The translations under genes and the position numbers were made by a program. A stretch of 64,000 nucleotides of DNA from Aldrovandia affinis (Eukaryota; Chordata; Actinopteri; Notacanthiformes; Halosauridae), in assembly GCA_029706075.1 (NCBI GenBank), contig JAINUG010000109.1:1826501-1890500 (forward strand), given 5' to 3'. The stretch's first letter is position 1; each line of letters opens with the position of its first letter. Below the pieces are notes generated by a model. That model searched no databases. It was not told where the DNA came from and worked only from the letters and a program-made list of their open reading frames with translations. Positions 42,026 to 54,069 of the stretch are shown in pieces.

Positions 42026-42140
42026 AGAAAAGGTTCTCTCAAAGTGGGTGGGCTGTCCCAGACATAAACCCCACCTTCATCCCTATTGTGACGCTTGAAA
42101 GGGGAGGGGCCTGTGTTTCTGGAGGAGATGATGTGCTAGG
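42026..42140. repeat. Dispersed repeat, pair with 46580-46690
   Basis: The phrases TCTCTCAAAGTGGGTGGGCT, CATAAACCCCACC, TGACGCTTGAAAGGGGAGGG and GCCTGTGTTTCTGGAGGA occur in the same order and orientation at 46580-46690, with substitutions. Family unknown. Confidence 0.7.
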
Positions 42141-43699
42141 GCAGTGTGCTAGAAGGTGGTCTCGCTTTTATTCCTGGCTTAACTTAGCTGCTCGCTTGAG
42201 AGTTGCATAATTAATATGTTTTGCACGGTGGCTGCGATCCTTGTTCCTTATGATACCTTTTGGTTTTATCTGAAGGACTGAATTGCCAGAAAGGGTTTTT
42301 TGTAAACAAAATATAAATGCAACTGGCTTTTCAGACTAAAATATGCAATTTATGGGGCATTAGACATGGCACTGATGGGTATAAATCAAAGGAATAATTA
42401 ATATAGCTAGGCCTATACAAAGTCATTGCTTTCCTGATTCTGATTATGTATTGTTAAGTAATGCAGTAAAATCACAGGGCATTGGTTGACCCCTAAGAAT
42501 TTAGCTGCTTTTAAACATTTAATTTTCATTCCTGCTATATGTGCTCACTGAAGTGATTGCCTGTATTTAGCATTACAGTCACATGAAACTACCCTGTTAA
42601 TCGAAGACAGAAAAAATGACAATATAACTGTGTGTGGGCGAAAGATATTAAGAAAGACTTTTTTTTATCCCTTTATTTTGTAAAAATCACCTCTATTGTA
42701 GGCTTAATGTGTTTTTCTAGATCTAAAAACATTTAGTGGTGTGTATTCAGACTTTCCTCTCAAACTGTCTCTCACGGTACACTTAAATAACCTTTTTTAA
42801 ATTACCCTTATCTGGTAGGACTTAAGAATTGACCTATTCTCACACAAGGCAAACTCAACTTTTTAAAATAAGCAAATATCACTCAAGACACTTTTGGTTT
42901 ACCCTGGAAAAACTGCAGCTGAATGGATTTTTTTTTAGTTCAGTCAAGCTTGAGTGCGTAAATAAGCTATTGTCCGTGGAAAGCCTATAGCGAGGGCCCA
43001 TAGAGAAAGGGCCCGGGTTACCTTCGCAGCCTGTCCTGTTCCACCTCAGAAGAAAAGGCCCATTCAGCGGTGTCTGTATGGCAACGCCACGCTCCTTTCA
43101 CTCTCTGCTGGTAGGGAAGGCCTCTGCGCCTTCCATTTGCATATGATGATTCTCTCTCCCTCTCCAAAGACCCCCGGGGGCGGAATCCACGGTGTGAGCG
43201 ACAGAGCGCAGGAGGGACGAATCTCTGTTGTTTCTTTTTGTTTCCTCATTGGAACACGTGGCTGTTTTTTAAACGTATTTCTTTCTCATACTGAAAACAA
43301 GTCCAAGGCGGTCTCTCATATCAAAAAAATGTAAATGCGTTTATTTTTGGGGCATACCAACAAGGACACTACAAATGTTACACTCCTTGCCTGGAAAGCC
43401 TCCATTAGGTTATGACAACGTTTATTATTGTTATTTCAAACATGTCTTCGTGTTTGAAAGCCATGGAGGTAACCCCAAAAAAAAACCCAAACCCCTAGTT
43501 GTTTAGGATACTGTCTGACCTTTATAGAGGTGTGAATCATCATGCATCACAACCTTTTACACAGCTTACCAATTTATGACCTTATTGATAATAAAAAAAT
43601 ACATGCATCAATCAATGGATTCATGAACGATACAGAAGAAAAGCAAGCAAACGGATCACACTTTCAAACTTTTCATAGACTATTCATACTTTATTTAGA
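42141..43699. other. Intronic AT-rich DNA
   Basis: No gene or repeat recognised. Short frames at 43064-43334 on both strands lack domain similarity. Confidence 0.4.
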
Positions 43700-43800
43700 A
43701 TACAGGCAGTCCCCGGGCTACGAACGAGATCCGTTCTTAAGTCTGTCTTTAAGTCTAATTTGTATGTAAGTCAGAACAGGTACATACAGTTCTTATTAAT
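43700..43800. mobile_element. Tigger/pogo-like mariner end
   Basis: TACAGGCAGTCCCCGGGCTA followed by CGAACGAGATCCGTTCTTAA and a GTATGTAAGTCAGAAC phrase. This foldback-type end with CAGGCAGTCCCCG is typical of TcMar-Tigger-like elements. The opposite end was not found, so the element's extent is open. Confidence 0.55.
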
Positions 43801-45386
43801 CGTCACTTAGTCAAATGTTTGTCTTAGTATAGTATTTATTTTACCTTTCTGTGCATATAAAACACTTAAGAACAACTTCCAAATACAATAAAACATCTTA
43901 AACATAACATTCAGTACATAATAATACTGTAGTAATAATAATAATAATAACAATACTGTAATATTAATAATAATACAGTAATAATAAAAGTAACTATGTA
44001 GATACAGTACTGTACTGTTATTATAGAAACAGTTCTTAAAACAGTTTAGATAGAAAAAAAGAAAAAGGATCATGATTAAAGGTTAACACTCATTTGTGAG
44101 GTAACATGATAACATTAATAACTGGATGATGCAGAAGATGGACTTGGAGATGGACTTTCGCAGCACTTACATCTGCACTCGCTGCTTCACCTTGAACTTT
44201 AATGTTATGTAAATTTGCTCTCAATTTAAAGTGATTGAACCAACCCCTACTCACAACAAATTCTTAGTCGCAATCACCTTCACTTGCTGCACGAGCAGCT
44301 TTTAAGTCATTGAAAAGGCTTCAAGCCTTTTCTTGCACTAAAGAAAGGCTAATAGGCATATTACGGTGATTTTGGTCTTCTATCCAAATTATCAATAGCC
44401 TTTCCATCAGATTTAAGTATGTAAGTATGTATGTATATAAACCTTTTGACACTTCCATTCTGAAGTTCATGATATACTACAGCTAGCTAAAATAGCTTGT
44501 TGGTAAACTAGCCACTATGATAATGGGGTAGCAATGCTTTAAAAACTATTTTCATTGGTTTCTTAAAGTTGAGTTACTTACCTTGACTGCATCTATCTCA
44601 TCTAGACCTGCTCCAGGGCTGCCCACTAGCAGCTGCCTATTTCAATGCCAAGGGTCTGGTGATTCAAATGATGTTTGCGGTTAACTTCTGCCTGGCTGAA
44701 ATAGAAATTCCAGTGGACTCAATTAGAGGGGCTTATTTCTAGCTCCCAAACATTTATTTCAAAAGATGCCACAGATAACTGCATATCAAATTAAAAGGTA
44801 CAACCTTTTAGCCTACTTCAGCATTCTTAAAGGGACAGAGTCCAGTTTTGGTTGACTTGCTCACTTCCTGATAAATGTGGGATTTACAGTGACGACCAGC
44901 ATTGCACACAAACGTTGGAAGTACTGTACATTTATTTTACAAGATGGTGGACATACTACCATTACAGGACCGTAAAAATTACAATTTTTCTTGGAGGCAT
45001 GTTCTGACTAAAATATGTTTTAGCCAGTTCATAGCCTGCGATAATCAAGAAATGGCCATTTGCTGGAAAAGTGGCTTCTGTCATATAAAAGAGCATTGTC
45101 TAGCCCCCACTGCCTTTAGTGCTTTGTCTCTGCTTAGACAAGGAACCTAGGGTCCTCAAAGACTTTATAAATGTTCAAATGATGATTGTCTCTTGACAGA
45201 AAGCGTTGGGAGGTGGTATTGAAAGTGTTTGGGTTATTTGTTTACTCTGTGGTTAAATCACAGAAGCCAGGCCAGTGTTGATTGGTATTTTAATCCCGGC
45301 ACCCATGCCTGCCTGTCAAGACTGTGTACACTTTTCTGTCCAGTTATTATTATTTTGTTTGTGTTTGTGTGTTTAGGTCCACTTAA
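43801..45386. other. Intronic AT-rich DNA with a TAA-rich run
   Basis: An ATA/ATT trinucleotide-rich stretch lies at 43919-43990. The rest may include decayed Tigger interior, but no transposase motif was recognised. No gene. Confidence 0.4.
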
Positions 45387-46135
45387 AGGCCCCTACATGC
45401 TTCGCGCAATGCAACAATGTCGCAAGCACTCTGCATATATCACAATATATACATCTGCAAAGGCTATGCGCAGCCTATGCAACATGGTGTCCTTACACTT
45501 CTGTACACTAGTAGGTGTCAGTGTATTACATTACATTGCATTACATTACAGGCATTTAGCAGACGCTCTTATCCAGAGTGACTTAGTTTTACATTTCTTT
45601 ACAATCCATTTATACAGCTGGATATTTTACTGAAGCAATTCAGGTGAAGTACCTTGCTCAAGGGTACAATGGCAGTGTCCCACCTGGGGATTGAACCTGC
45701 AACCTTAACGTTCCAAGCCCAGTTCCCTAACCATTATACCACACTGCCTGCCTATTGAACAAGGTCGGTAAAGTTTTCATTAATGCAGGGAAACTCCTGT
45801 ACCTTAGAACTTCTTCAGCCAATCTTTCCTGAAGCTGGTTCATTTTATACCTTGTCAAACAAATGATGCTAGCTATCTATATCATTAGCTACTAGCTCGA
45901 TGAACTGTGACCTATGGACTATGACTATGACAGCTCGGACTCCATTCACTAACCAACCAATCAATGATGTGCAACATCTGTGAACGGTTGCACTGCGGTC
46001 CCGAGTTAGATTTTTGTGCTAGTTACGCAACACCCTCTGAAACCCCCTCTGCGTAGGTCGTAAAGGTTGCGTTGATGTTGCAGAGCCCTGGTTGTGTTGC
46101 TGTCGTGTTGTTGTCCTTCGAGCATGTAGAGGCCT
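45387..46135. mobile_element. PIF/Harbinger-like element with nested SINE, 749 bp
   Basis: Ends AGGCCCCTACATGCTTCG and GAGCATGTAGAGGCCT are inverted repeats with TAA duplications at 45384-45386 and 46136-46138. A SINE is nested at 45525-45750. Without it the element is about 520 bp and non-coding. Confidence 0.85.
45525..45750 (-). mobile_element. tRNA-headed SINE nested in a Harbinger element
   Basis: ATTACATTACATTGCATTAC tail, GCAGACGCTCTTATCCAGAG hairpin (AGAGC-GGATA type with one change), body, box B complement GGGGATTGAACCTGC and head ending CACTGCCTGCC. Full length. Confidence 0.9.
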
Positions 46136-46140
46136 TAAGG

Positions 46141-46574
46141 CAGTGGTGTCAAATTCAGGGCAATGGAGGGTCATGTGTAAGCTGATTTTTAAAGTGTAAA
46201 GTATACATATAAAGTTAATTTATTTTGTTTTGTTATCTAGCCTAAATAACAATGGTTGCCTATATACTGTGCTTTAACTTGAGTCGTTGAACCAATGAAG
46301 GCAGCAGTCATTTTTATTGATTGATTTATTTATATAGCACCTTTCCAGCAATACAGCAGTGCTTATAAAAAAGTGCTTCACAAAAAAAGGGATTCAAATA
46401 AAAGACAAAAATAGACAGAGCATAAAACAAATGAGAATATGAAAATAATAAAAACTCATTCAAATATGAAACAAAGGTTAAAAGGTTGTAAAAGCAAGAC
46501 TGTAAAAGTATGTAATTGGCTGTAATGAAAACCTGCATACACACAGCCCTCTATGGTGGAGTTTGAGACCTCTG
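46141..46574. mobile_element. hAT-like MITE abutting the Harbinger element
   Basis: Ends CAGTGGTGTCAAATTCAGGG and GGTGGAGTTTGAGACCTCTG. The flanks CCTTAAGG (46133-46140) and CTTTAAAG (46575-46582) match at 6 of 8, and the left one overlaps the Harbinger end. The interior includes a LINE-tail-like stretch at 46316-46545. Confidence 0.82.
46316..46545 (-). mobile_element. LINE 3'-end-like segment
   Basis: TTGATTGATTTATTTATATA followed by GCACCTTTCC...AGTGCTTCACAAA is, on the minus strand, a common fish LINE/SINE 3' end (small subrepeat TGATTGAT tail). It lies within the hAT-like MITE interior. Confidence 0.55.
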
Positions 46575-46582
46575 CTTTAAAG

Positions 46583-47360
46583 AAAGGGCTTTCTCAAAGC
46601 AGGGGAGGTTGTCTCACTCATAAGCCCTGCCTCTTTACTCTGTTGTGCTGTTTGAAGGAGGAGGGGCCTGTGGTGCTGGAGGAAGTAGTCATTTTTTTGT
46701 CATGTCATGTCATATATGAGACTGCACATAGGGATCTGTGTAACAAATGTAAGACTAGCAAGAGCTCAGCTTGTCTCTGGTACAGGACCAGGGGTGGTCT
46801 TGTTGGGAGGTATTTGGGATGGAAATATCCTGGAGGTGATTGTTAAGCCAGGGGGGCTGTGGGAATGGGGGGCACATAGTGAGGTGTGATTGAGGAGAGA
46901 CCCATCAAGCGCACCAGCACACACGCACGCACGGCCCCAGGGGGGCGACCCATCCCAAAAATAGCTCCTGGTCTCCCCAGAGTGTCACCGCAATGCCAGA
47001 GCTGGCACTTTTAAATGGACACCCGACGCGAGGCGGATTTAGCGTTGCCTGCACTGCGCTTGTCCGCCGAGGCCTAGTGGAGGGGTGCCGAACTCGTCGG
47101 TTTGCAACGGGGCCCTTGCCCAGGTGGCACATTCTCCCATCCTCACAGTGGCCACGACCGTTGTGCCCCACTGCTTAATCTCACCTCTTTCCCACCTCAC
47201 CTCTTACCTCTTACCTCTAGGAATTTGCGAAACTGTGAACCGGTAGCAATTAATTTCCCATGAGACGCAAACCTTCCTTCAGCATATTAAAAAACATAAT
47301 CATTTAAACGTTGTCTTGGGGTTATTCCTTGAATTATTTGCTGATAAGCAAACGCTTATA
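46583..47360. other. Intronic DNA; repeat pair partner at the left edge
   Basis: The first 110 bp match the repeat at 42026-42140. The GC-richer part at 46880-47180 shows open frames on both strands without recognisable domains. Confidence 0.45.
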
Positions 47361-47514
47361 TTAAGGAATTGGGCCAGCAGCGTAAAAAGTACAAAATTGA
47401 ACTACAACTGCAGGTCCCACCAGTCACTATGAAACATTGCGGTCTCATGGGAGTTGTAGTTCCATATTATTTTAGGTGTTTTATCTTTAAGTAGATTGCT
47501 CAATTCCTTAATAA
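47361..47514. mobile_element. Foldback MITE, about 154 bp
   Basis: ATTAAGGAATTGGGC at the left is mirrored by GCTCAATTCCTTAATAA at the right, and GAACTACAACT internally by AGTTGTAGTTC. Non-coding palindrome-type element; superfamily uncertain. Confidence 0.75.
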
Positions 47515-48615
47515 AAGGGGACTATTAACAGCAAACAATTCAAAGAACATTTTTTCAGCATTTTAATGGTCACTTTATTCTTTACAATGAAGGAAAGTTT
47601 GCATCCCATTGAAAATGAATGGCTTTGACATTTTTTGAAAAGTTTCATTCCAGAAGTTACACAGCTTCAGTTTTATTTTCCCCAGCATATTGGGGAGGGG
47701 GTGGTCAGATTTTTTATTCCCTCTTTTTTATTTTGCCTCTTGTGAATAGCTGTGCATGGAGTTAGACAGCAGAAAAATAGAGACAAAAATGAAGAATGAT
47801 TGATTGATCCATGTTACCAGGATGGTATGGATCCTCTGTACCACAGAATGGAACTTCTCTTCATAGCGCTGCATCCCTCCCAATGAACACTGCACCTTTG
47901 AGACCATTATTACTGCTCAAGCTTTTGAGCATGTAAAAGCAATAACAAGTTATAGGCTATGTGCTGGAGAGTAAATTACAGGGCTGGGGACAGAGACTCA
48001 GAGCAGTGCATTTACCATAACTACTGGGCTCATTCAGAGGGAGAACAGAACTTATTTAAAGGGGGCCACAAACAAAAATGTTTTCAGAGCGTGTGAATAC
48101 AAATCTGTTGAAATATTTATCAATGATATCCGGCTCACATGATGCTTGCCTTTAATAGGAAACATAAATGATAGTTTGTTTGCTGGATAAGCAAGACCAT
48201 ACGTGTCAAAGAGGAATGTGATGTGGAAAATCACGTTCTTATGAAAATCAAAGTCAGTTTATGTGCTGTATGTAAATGGATCAGGGTATTATCTGCTGAA
48301 TGTGGGAATCAGCTCACTGCCCCTGGTGTGTTGTCACTTCCTGTTTCCTCTGGCAGGAGGTGGCCTGGCCTTTGTGGTCCTATTTATGTGTGTTTCCCCT
48401 GACCGCGTGCAGTCAGAACAGAGCCATCCAGTCCCCCCTCTGCTGACAATATCAGGGTCATGTGGATTACCTCTTTAAATAAACCCAACCCCCCATCCCC
48501 GATCTTGCCTCACGGAAATATCAGGGCTATATGAAGCTGGACATTAATACCTGTGTGTCTGAGGTGGAATGAAATGACATTTCATACATGAGGATGAAAT
48601 TACATTGTATGCCTG
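47515..48615. other. Intronic unique DNA
   Basis: No gene. The block 47975-48240 is repeat-free AT-rich sequence that could be a conserved non-coding element, unproven. Confidence 0.35.
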
Positions 48616-48715
48616 GTGTGTGTGGGTGAGCGTGTGTATGCGTGTGTGCGAGTGTGTGCGTGTGAATGTGTGTGTGTATGCATGTGTGTGTGTGTGTGTG
48701 TGTATCTCTGTGTGA

Positions 48716-48770
<55 letters not shown>

Positions 48771-48775
48771 TGTAT
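48616..48775. repeat. GT microsatellite
   Basis: About 160 bp of (GT)n with interruptions; the central run 48728-48769 is uninterrupted. Open frames across it are artefacts. Confidence 0.93.
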
Positions 48776-49539
48776 ATGTCTGTGTTGACAGTGCTGTAAG
48801 GATAACACTGGAAATGTGCTCTTATATCTCCTCTCCCCTGGTTGTAGAAGAAGGGGCTGACGTGTTGGGGACCAGGTCAGGTGGGGGGCATGGCATGACC
48901 CCCCTTCCCTCGGCTCAATCTGTGCCACGTTCCCCACAGTTAGTGAACAGCCGCGGAGCTACAGTGTGACCATGCGCTAGCCGCCAGGGGCAGTGATTGA
49001 ATTAGGCTGATTGAATCCACAGGACTCGAGCGGCTTGTTCATTCAGTCGTCCGACCTCATTATTTTCTAGCATCGTGATGCTCGTCGACGCGGCTATATT
49101 CCCGCGTGTGCAGAGAAATGCTGCTTTGAACTTTTAATGGCAGGTAACACTGCGCCATGTCTGATCGCAGACTCCAGCGCTGTAAATGGATCATTAGTGG
49201 TCAGCTCTTTTGATGACAATGTTGGTTTGAAAAAAGAACACGGGAATACTTTATTAGCCTCTGATAACAAACAAAAGAGAAATCTGCAACACAGTGATTT
49301 TTCCTTACAATAATGTCACCTATCTTCACCACGCTGACTAAGATCTTTGTGCGCTGTGATTGAAGTCACAGCCCTAGAATCCATGACGTAGAGTTGATTA
49401 ATCCCAAGAGTCTGGCATGGGAGATATCAGAACCCATTAACATTCAGCAGTTACACGTCAGGCTTTGATGCAGAAAGTGGATGTAGATGTTGCCAGTGTA
49501 AGCCAATGCTTCCACAGACATATGCAGAGGATTGTGGGA
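48776..49539. other. Intronic DNA, no recognised feature
   Basis: Unique-looking; no exon or repeat recognised. Confidence 0.4.
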
Positions 49540-49805
49540 TGTGGAGATGATTGGCTGTCCACCCCAGGGGGAAGGGGGAGTGTGAGCCGGCACGAGCTCG
49601 CCAAGAAGCATGAATGTCTCTGGAAAGTAGGTGGGTGAGTTCCGTCTCGGAGGAGGCGGATCATCACCAGCCTCGGGGAATTAGCTTCCCCCGTAGTGAT
49701 GGGCGGTTAGTTTTTGGGGGAGGGCAAATCAAAAGGAGTAGAGGGTATAATTGGCTACCAAATTGGGAGAAAAACTGGGAAAAAATAAGAAACAAATAAA
49801 AAAAA
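49540..49805 (+). mobile_element. SINE, second family, 5'-truncated
   Basis: GGAGATGATTGGCTGTCCAC, AGCCGGCACGAGCTCGCC, TTCCGTCTCGGAGGAGGCGG and TGGCTACCAAATTGGGAG followed by an A-rich tail match the 38999 and 56628 copies. The tRNA head is missing or unrecognisable. Confidence 0.82.
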
Positions 49806-50381
49806 TCTAAACTTAAACTTAAAACCACACGATGAATAAACAGACAAGTACACCCAAATCAAGTATTAATCGGATACACCAATATCTGCCAATTCCCTTA
49901 AGCCAAATACAGACCAACGTATCGGTGGAAAACGATTAGGCTAATCAACCGAGCTCTAATGTCCTCAGTAGGACTCACTCCGACCTCTCAAACAGCAAAG
50001 TGTGGGTGAAATGGGGCGACACTGACAGAACTGGAACTGAAACTGAACTCTGCTTGGTTGACCTGAGCCACTGCCTGTTGGATGTGGGTGCGTCGGGCTC
50101 TGCAAAGCGCTTATCCAGTCCCCAGATGTTTAACCACATGTTGTTTACCCCCCTCCCAACTCGCATGCTGTCACTTCTGTCTGTCTTCCTGCTGAACTTA
50201 CAAAAAGCGTTGTGTTCCTCAGTAGGGTTTGACTGGCAGACCCCCCCCTGCTCATGGCCCGTTTTGGTCTCTAAGAGACAGAGCTGGAGAGTGTGGCCAC
50301 TGGGCTGAAGCTGTTATTTGTTTACGCGTGGTGGAAGTTCACTGTCCCTCCCCAGCAGCAGTGACCTTTTACCTGTCCCCC
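49806..50381. other. Intronic DNA, no recognised feature
   Basis: Frames at 49975-50308 lack domains. No repeat recognised. Confidence 0.4.
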
Positions 50382-50523
50382 CACCTGCCAGTGGGTTCTA
50401 CTGTAGAAGAGGTGGAGAGGTGGAGCTAGAAGTGGTGGATGTGATTGGCTATTCACGGTCAAAACAACCTGGTCAGGTGAGCCTTATCTATTCACCTGGT
50501 GAACTCACCTGGCAGGTTCACCT
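50382..50523. promoter_or_regulatory. Cluster of ZEB-type E2-boxes in zeb1 intron 1
   Basis: CACCTG or CAGGTG occurs at 50382-50387, 50474-50479, 50493-50498 and 50506-50511, with further CAGGT (50513-50517) and CACCT (50519-50523) half sites. Three full sites within 38 bp is far above the roughly one per 2 kb expected by chance. ZEB proteins bind paired E2-boxes, so an autoregulatory or bHLH (Snail/Twist-type) input is possible. Function is inferred. Confidence 0.4.
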
Positions 50524-50545
50524 TTACTGGAAATGCAACATTTAA

Positions 50546-52334
50546 AATCCCAATACTAACTGCACACAGATTTCATAACCCAGTTTACTATTAATAGTAT
50601 GTTGAGTGTCAGATTTGAGAATGTATTATTATTATTATTATTGTTTTTAGTTATGTCCTACATGCAGGGTGTTCACGTGTACCTACAAGCATGGCCACAG
50701 TGGTCTATGAACCTGTCTACTTGCCCCATTCCACCACCGTGACCTTTCACCATGAACACAGCCAACGTCTTCAGGTCTGCGCTTTGAAACACTTATCTGT
50801 CATTCCTCACAAATCCCACACGGTAATTGCAACCAAAATATTAATACTTCAATCTTCATTATTCATCATAAGTCCTTTTATCTTTGTGGAGTGTGACAGC
50901 TGCAGAAAAGAAGGATCGTAGTCTTAACTGTCTGTAAGCATGGCCTATTTTTTCATGTCTTTTATACTATATGTTATAGCTGTGTGGAAAATTCTGTTTT
51001 ATGCCTTAAATTATGACAAAAATGGGCTAATTACAGTTCCCGTACTCTTCTGCCTGCCATTATATTTTGACAATGATTGTCTTTTCCATTATCCTGGCTT
51101 ATTGTATTTCAGATTTCATTTAATCTCAAGTTAAATAGTGTCATTAGGAGAATAATTACCTCAGTTTCATACAAAAAAAAATGCTGTCAAATAGTAAGCG
51201 GAGAATAAAAACTGAAATTTAATATGAAAGCTGCCATTGTCACTGAGTTATCTATTATGTAATACAAAAACGATGCAAACTGAACAACGATAATTACAGC
51301 CTTGAAGGCAAAGCTGTGCTCTGGAATACAAGCAGGATATAAAGAAAGGCTTGACGATTAATGACCCCCCACGCAGGGAAAAAACGGGCCCGTCGTTGGG
51401 GCAGGTGACTCATGATGATGTTGAGAGTGGAGGTAACGAAAGTTGTTGTTAATTCAATGGTAATTTTCCTTTGTGTGCGGAGGCACACTATGCCTTATTG
51501 AAGACCTGCTGAAGCAAACCCAGCAGCGTATGCTTTGGCGTTAGCACAAGGCCCGCTACGGACCTGTGGAGTACAGACAGTGCAACACATTGCTGAGTAG
51601 TGTGTCCACCCCCAGATTGACAAACTCTGTGAGGAGTGCGTCCCCCTCTCCTGCACAGCAAACCAGTAAACCAGGAAGCTGGTCTGTTTTATAAAATAAA
51701 AAAGCTTTGGCTGTAGCTCCATCATAGGACCACTGCTGAACTCCTGCAGACCCTGAGGCAGTCCCATCCTGGTTTAGCACGTTAGCCCATTTCCTTTTGT
51801 ATTATTGTAACACATTTTTATACAAGACCCCCCCTTCTCCCCCTCTCCCCACAACACCCCCTCCCCCCACATGCTTCCTTTCAGACTCATACAAAAGAGC
51901 GAGGTCAGAGGTCAACCCAGCAGGCGGCTTAATGTAGCGGCCTGTGTTACGCATCATTTTATTTTTATACCCTTTTATTGGATTTTGAGAATGCGTCAGC
52001 CAATCATGGGCTTGAGGTTGACTGCACCGCAATGCTCTTAGCGAGCTACGTTAACCACCCCCTCCTCTGTTCCCACACCTGCAGAGCTCTTCAGACAGAT
52101 CCTGGAAGTGTGAGCGCTGCAATGACAGTGATTGGCTGCATTCAGAACACCGGATGCACTGTTGAGATTGCAGAGCGGGTGTCTGCTCTGCGTTTTTGGC
52201 ATTGATGCGACACCTGGAGTTTCACAGGAGTGGGATGCGTGAGGATTCAGCTTCCTGTCTTCCTCCCACAACCTCTTTAAAACCATTTCAGCTGCTTCAG
52301 AGACATTACATAACACAGATGGTATTCTGTATAT
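50546..52334. other. Intronic AT-rich DNA
   Basis: No gene. The block 50930-51300 is repeat-free and AT-rich with TAAT cores and may be a conserved element, unproven. 51802-51900 has a C-rich run. Confidence 0.35.
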
Positions 52335-52469
52335 ATATTGCCACCCTTGGTGAAGATGAGCAAAAAAGGTTATGAAAAAATCTCTTTGTTGTACATCAGC
52401 TTGATCTAATTCAGTAATCCTAACAGTAAAACTATTCAAAGGAAAAAATAATTGAATGAACACTGTGGT

Positions 52470-52735
52470 TAGATCGATGCTGGCCAGCGTCTGGGGTTGA
52501 TTCTGCTCTGGTCGGGAGTTTTGGCATTGGCTGTCTGCCCCAGGGAGGCTGCACGCTGCATATAAGAGTGGCTCTGTTCAGTCAGGAGTGGGAGTTCTGG
52601 CTTGGAGGAGGTGGTACATCGGCTTTGTCACTGCCGGTGTCAGGGCTATGGCAGCACAAGGAGGGGATTGACATGACAAACCAGGGTGTAATTGGGAGTA
52701 AATGGGAAAACAATCAGAAACATTTTTTAATTTTT
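52470..52735 (+). mobile_element. SINE, second family, diverged
   Basis: GCTGTCTGCCCCAGGGAGGC, AGTGGGAGTTCTGGCTTGGA, GGAGGTGGTACATCGG and GGGTGTAATTGGGAGTAAAT correspond in order to blocks of the 56628 copy. It splits the Tc1 remnant. Confidence 0.6.
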
Positions 52736-53019
52736 TAAAATATTTTTCTAAAAAACGTGTCCATGGCACCCAGCTTTGTGCACCCTCCCCTTGCCAAGAT
52801 AACAACACTGACTATAATACTTGATAACACATAGCAATGGATCTGAGACCATTCCTCCAGAACACAGGTGTAGTGTATGCAGGTTTTTGTTGTAACCAAT
52901 GCACTACACCAGGTGATTTCACTGATTAGACTTCTTCAACCAAGGGAGGGACCTAATTGAAATCAAAGGTTATGAAAAAATCTCTTTGTTGTCCACATCC
53001 TTCAGATTCCTTGGTCCTT

Positions 53020-53296
53020 GCTTGACTCTCCTCTTAGCTCATACAGGTTTTCAATGGGGTTTAAACTGGGATGCCATAGCAAAAGCTTGATTCTGTGGTT
53101 AGTGAACCATTTTTGTGTGGATTTGATTTGGATCATGGTCCTGCTGGAAGATCCAACCACAAGCCAGTTTTAGGCTCCTGACAGAGGCAGCCAGATTTTG
53201 ATCTAAAATCTCCTGGTATTTGATGGAGTCCATGATGCCATGTATCCTAACAAGGCTCCCAGGGCCTTTGGAAGTGAAACAGCCCCACAACATCAC
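53020..53296 (-). pseudogene. Tc1-like transposase fragment
   Basis: Encodes MMLWGCFTSKGPGSLVRIHG, YQEILDQNLAASVRSLKL, WIFQQDHDPNQIHTK, and after frame breaks LNPIENLYELR. These are the W-GCF, GPG, FQQD and NPIEN blocks of Tc1 transposases. The NAP of FQQDNAP is changed to HDP. Non-functional. Confidence 0.9.
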
Positions 53297-54069
53297 AGTT
53301 CCACCACCACATTTCTCTTTCTATGCCAAACCCACCTGCTGTTTGTTGCCAGAAGTTCTGTTTTTGTCCAGTTCCACTCAAAGTTCAAGTGACATTTAGC
53401 AAACTCTATGCGTTACGTTTGTGGTTTGATGACAGTAGAGGATTTCTTCTGGCAAGCCTTCCAAATAGCTTGTTGGCATGGTGGTGGCATCTAATTGTAG
53501 TTTTGGAGACTTGGTGACCCCAAGATGCAACCAAATAAAACAATCCTCCTTACTGTGCGTGGGGGCAAAATACACCTGTGTCCTCTTCTTAATTATTGCC
53601 CTAATAGTGGAGACGGGTATTTTTAGGCTTGTATTTTTTTCTAGCCATTGCCTGCTTTATGAAGGTCAACAACTTTTTGTCAAATTTTATTTGTGTATTC
53701 TCTGATCTTCACCATGTTGATGGATGACTAAGGGAGTTTGGCCTGTGTTTCACCTCATGTTTATACCCCAGTGAAACATGAAGTCATGGATGACCACGTA
53801 AGAGTTCCTAAAGACTCAGGTGAACTTAAAAAATGTATATATATATATAAATGGGAATATACTTCATTTAGATTTTGTTAATAACAACTTTTATAAGGGT
53901 GCCAATAATTGTGACGCACACGTTTTTGAGAAAAATTTATATTTTATGCCAGGTAGCATAGATACATCATTAGCTAGTATAACTGGGATGGGATGGGAGT
54001 TGTGAAAACAACAATAGCTGAGCACTGGCACACCCGTTTCATTTGAGATACTTTGCCAGTTATCTTTGC

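Larger units (their letters stand above)
52335..53912 (-). mobile_element. Tc1-like transposon remnant with internal insertions
   Basis: Ends TATTGCCACCCTTGG (52335) and AAGGGTGCCAATAATTG (53897-53912) are an imperfect inverted repeat. The minus strand carries transposase pieces: NPIENLYELRG near 53020-53060 and the core at 53099-53296. A SINE-like segment (52470-52735) is inserted near the left. Related to the fragment at 30735. Confidence 0.8.

Noticed and set aside
48527-48969. Long His/Thr and Cys/Val frames on both strands
   Set aside because: Products of the GT microsatellite at 48616-48775.
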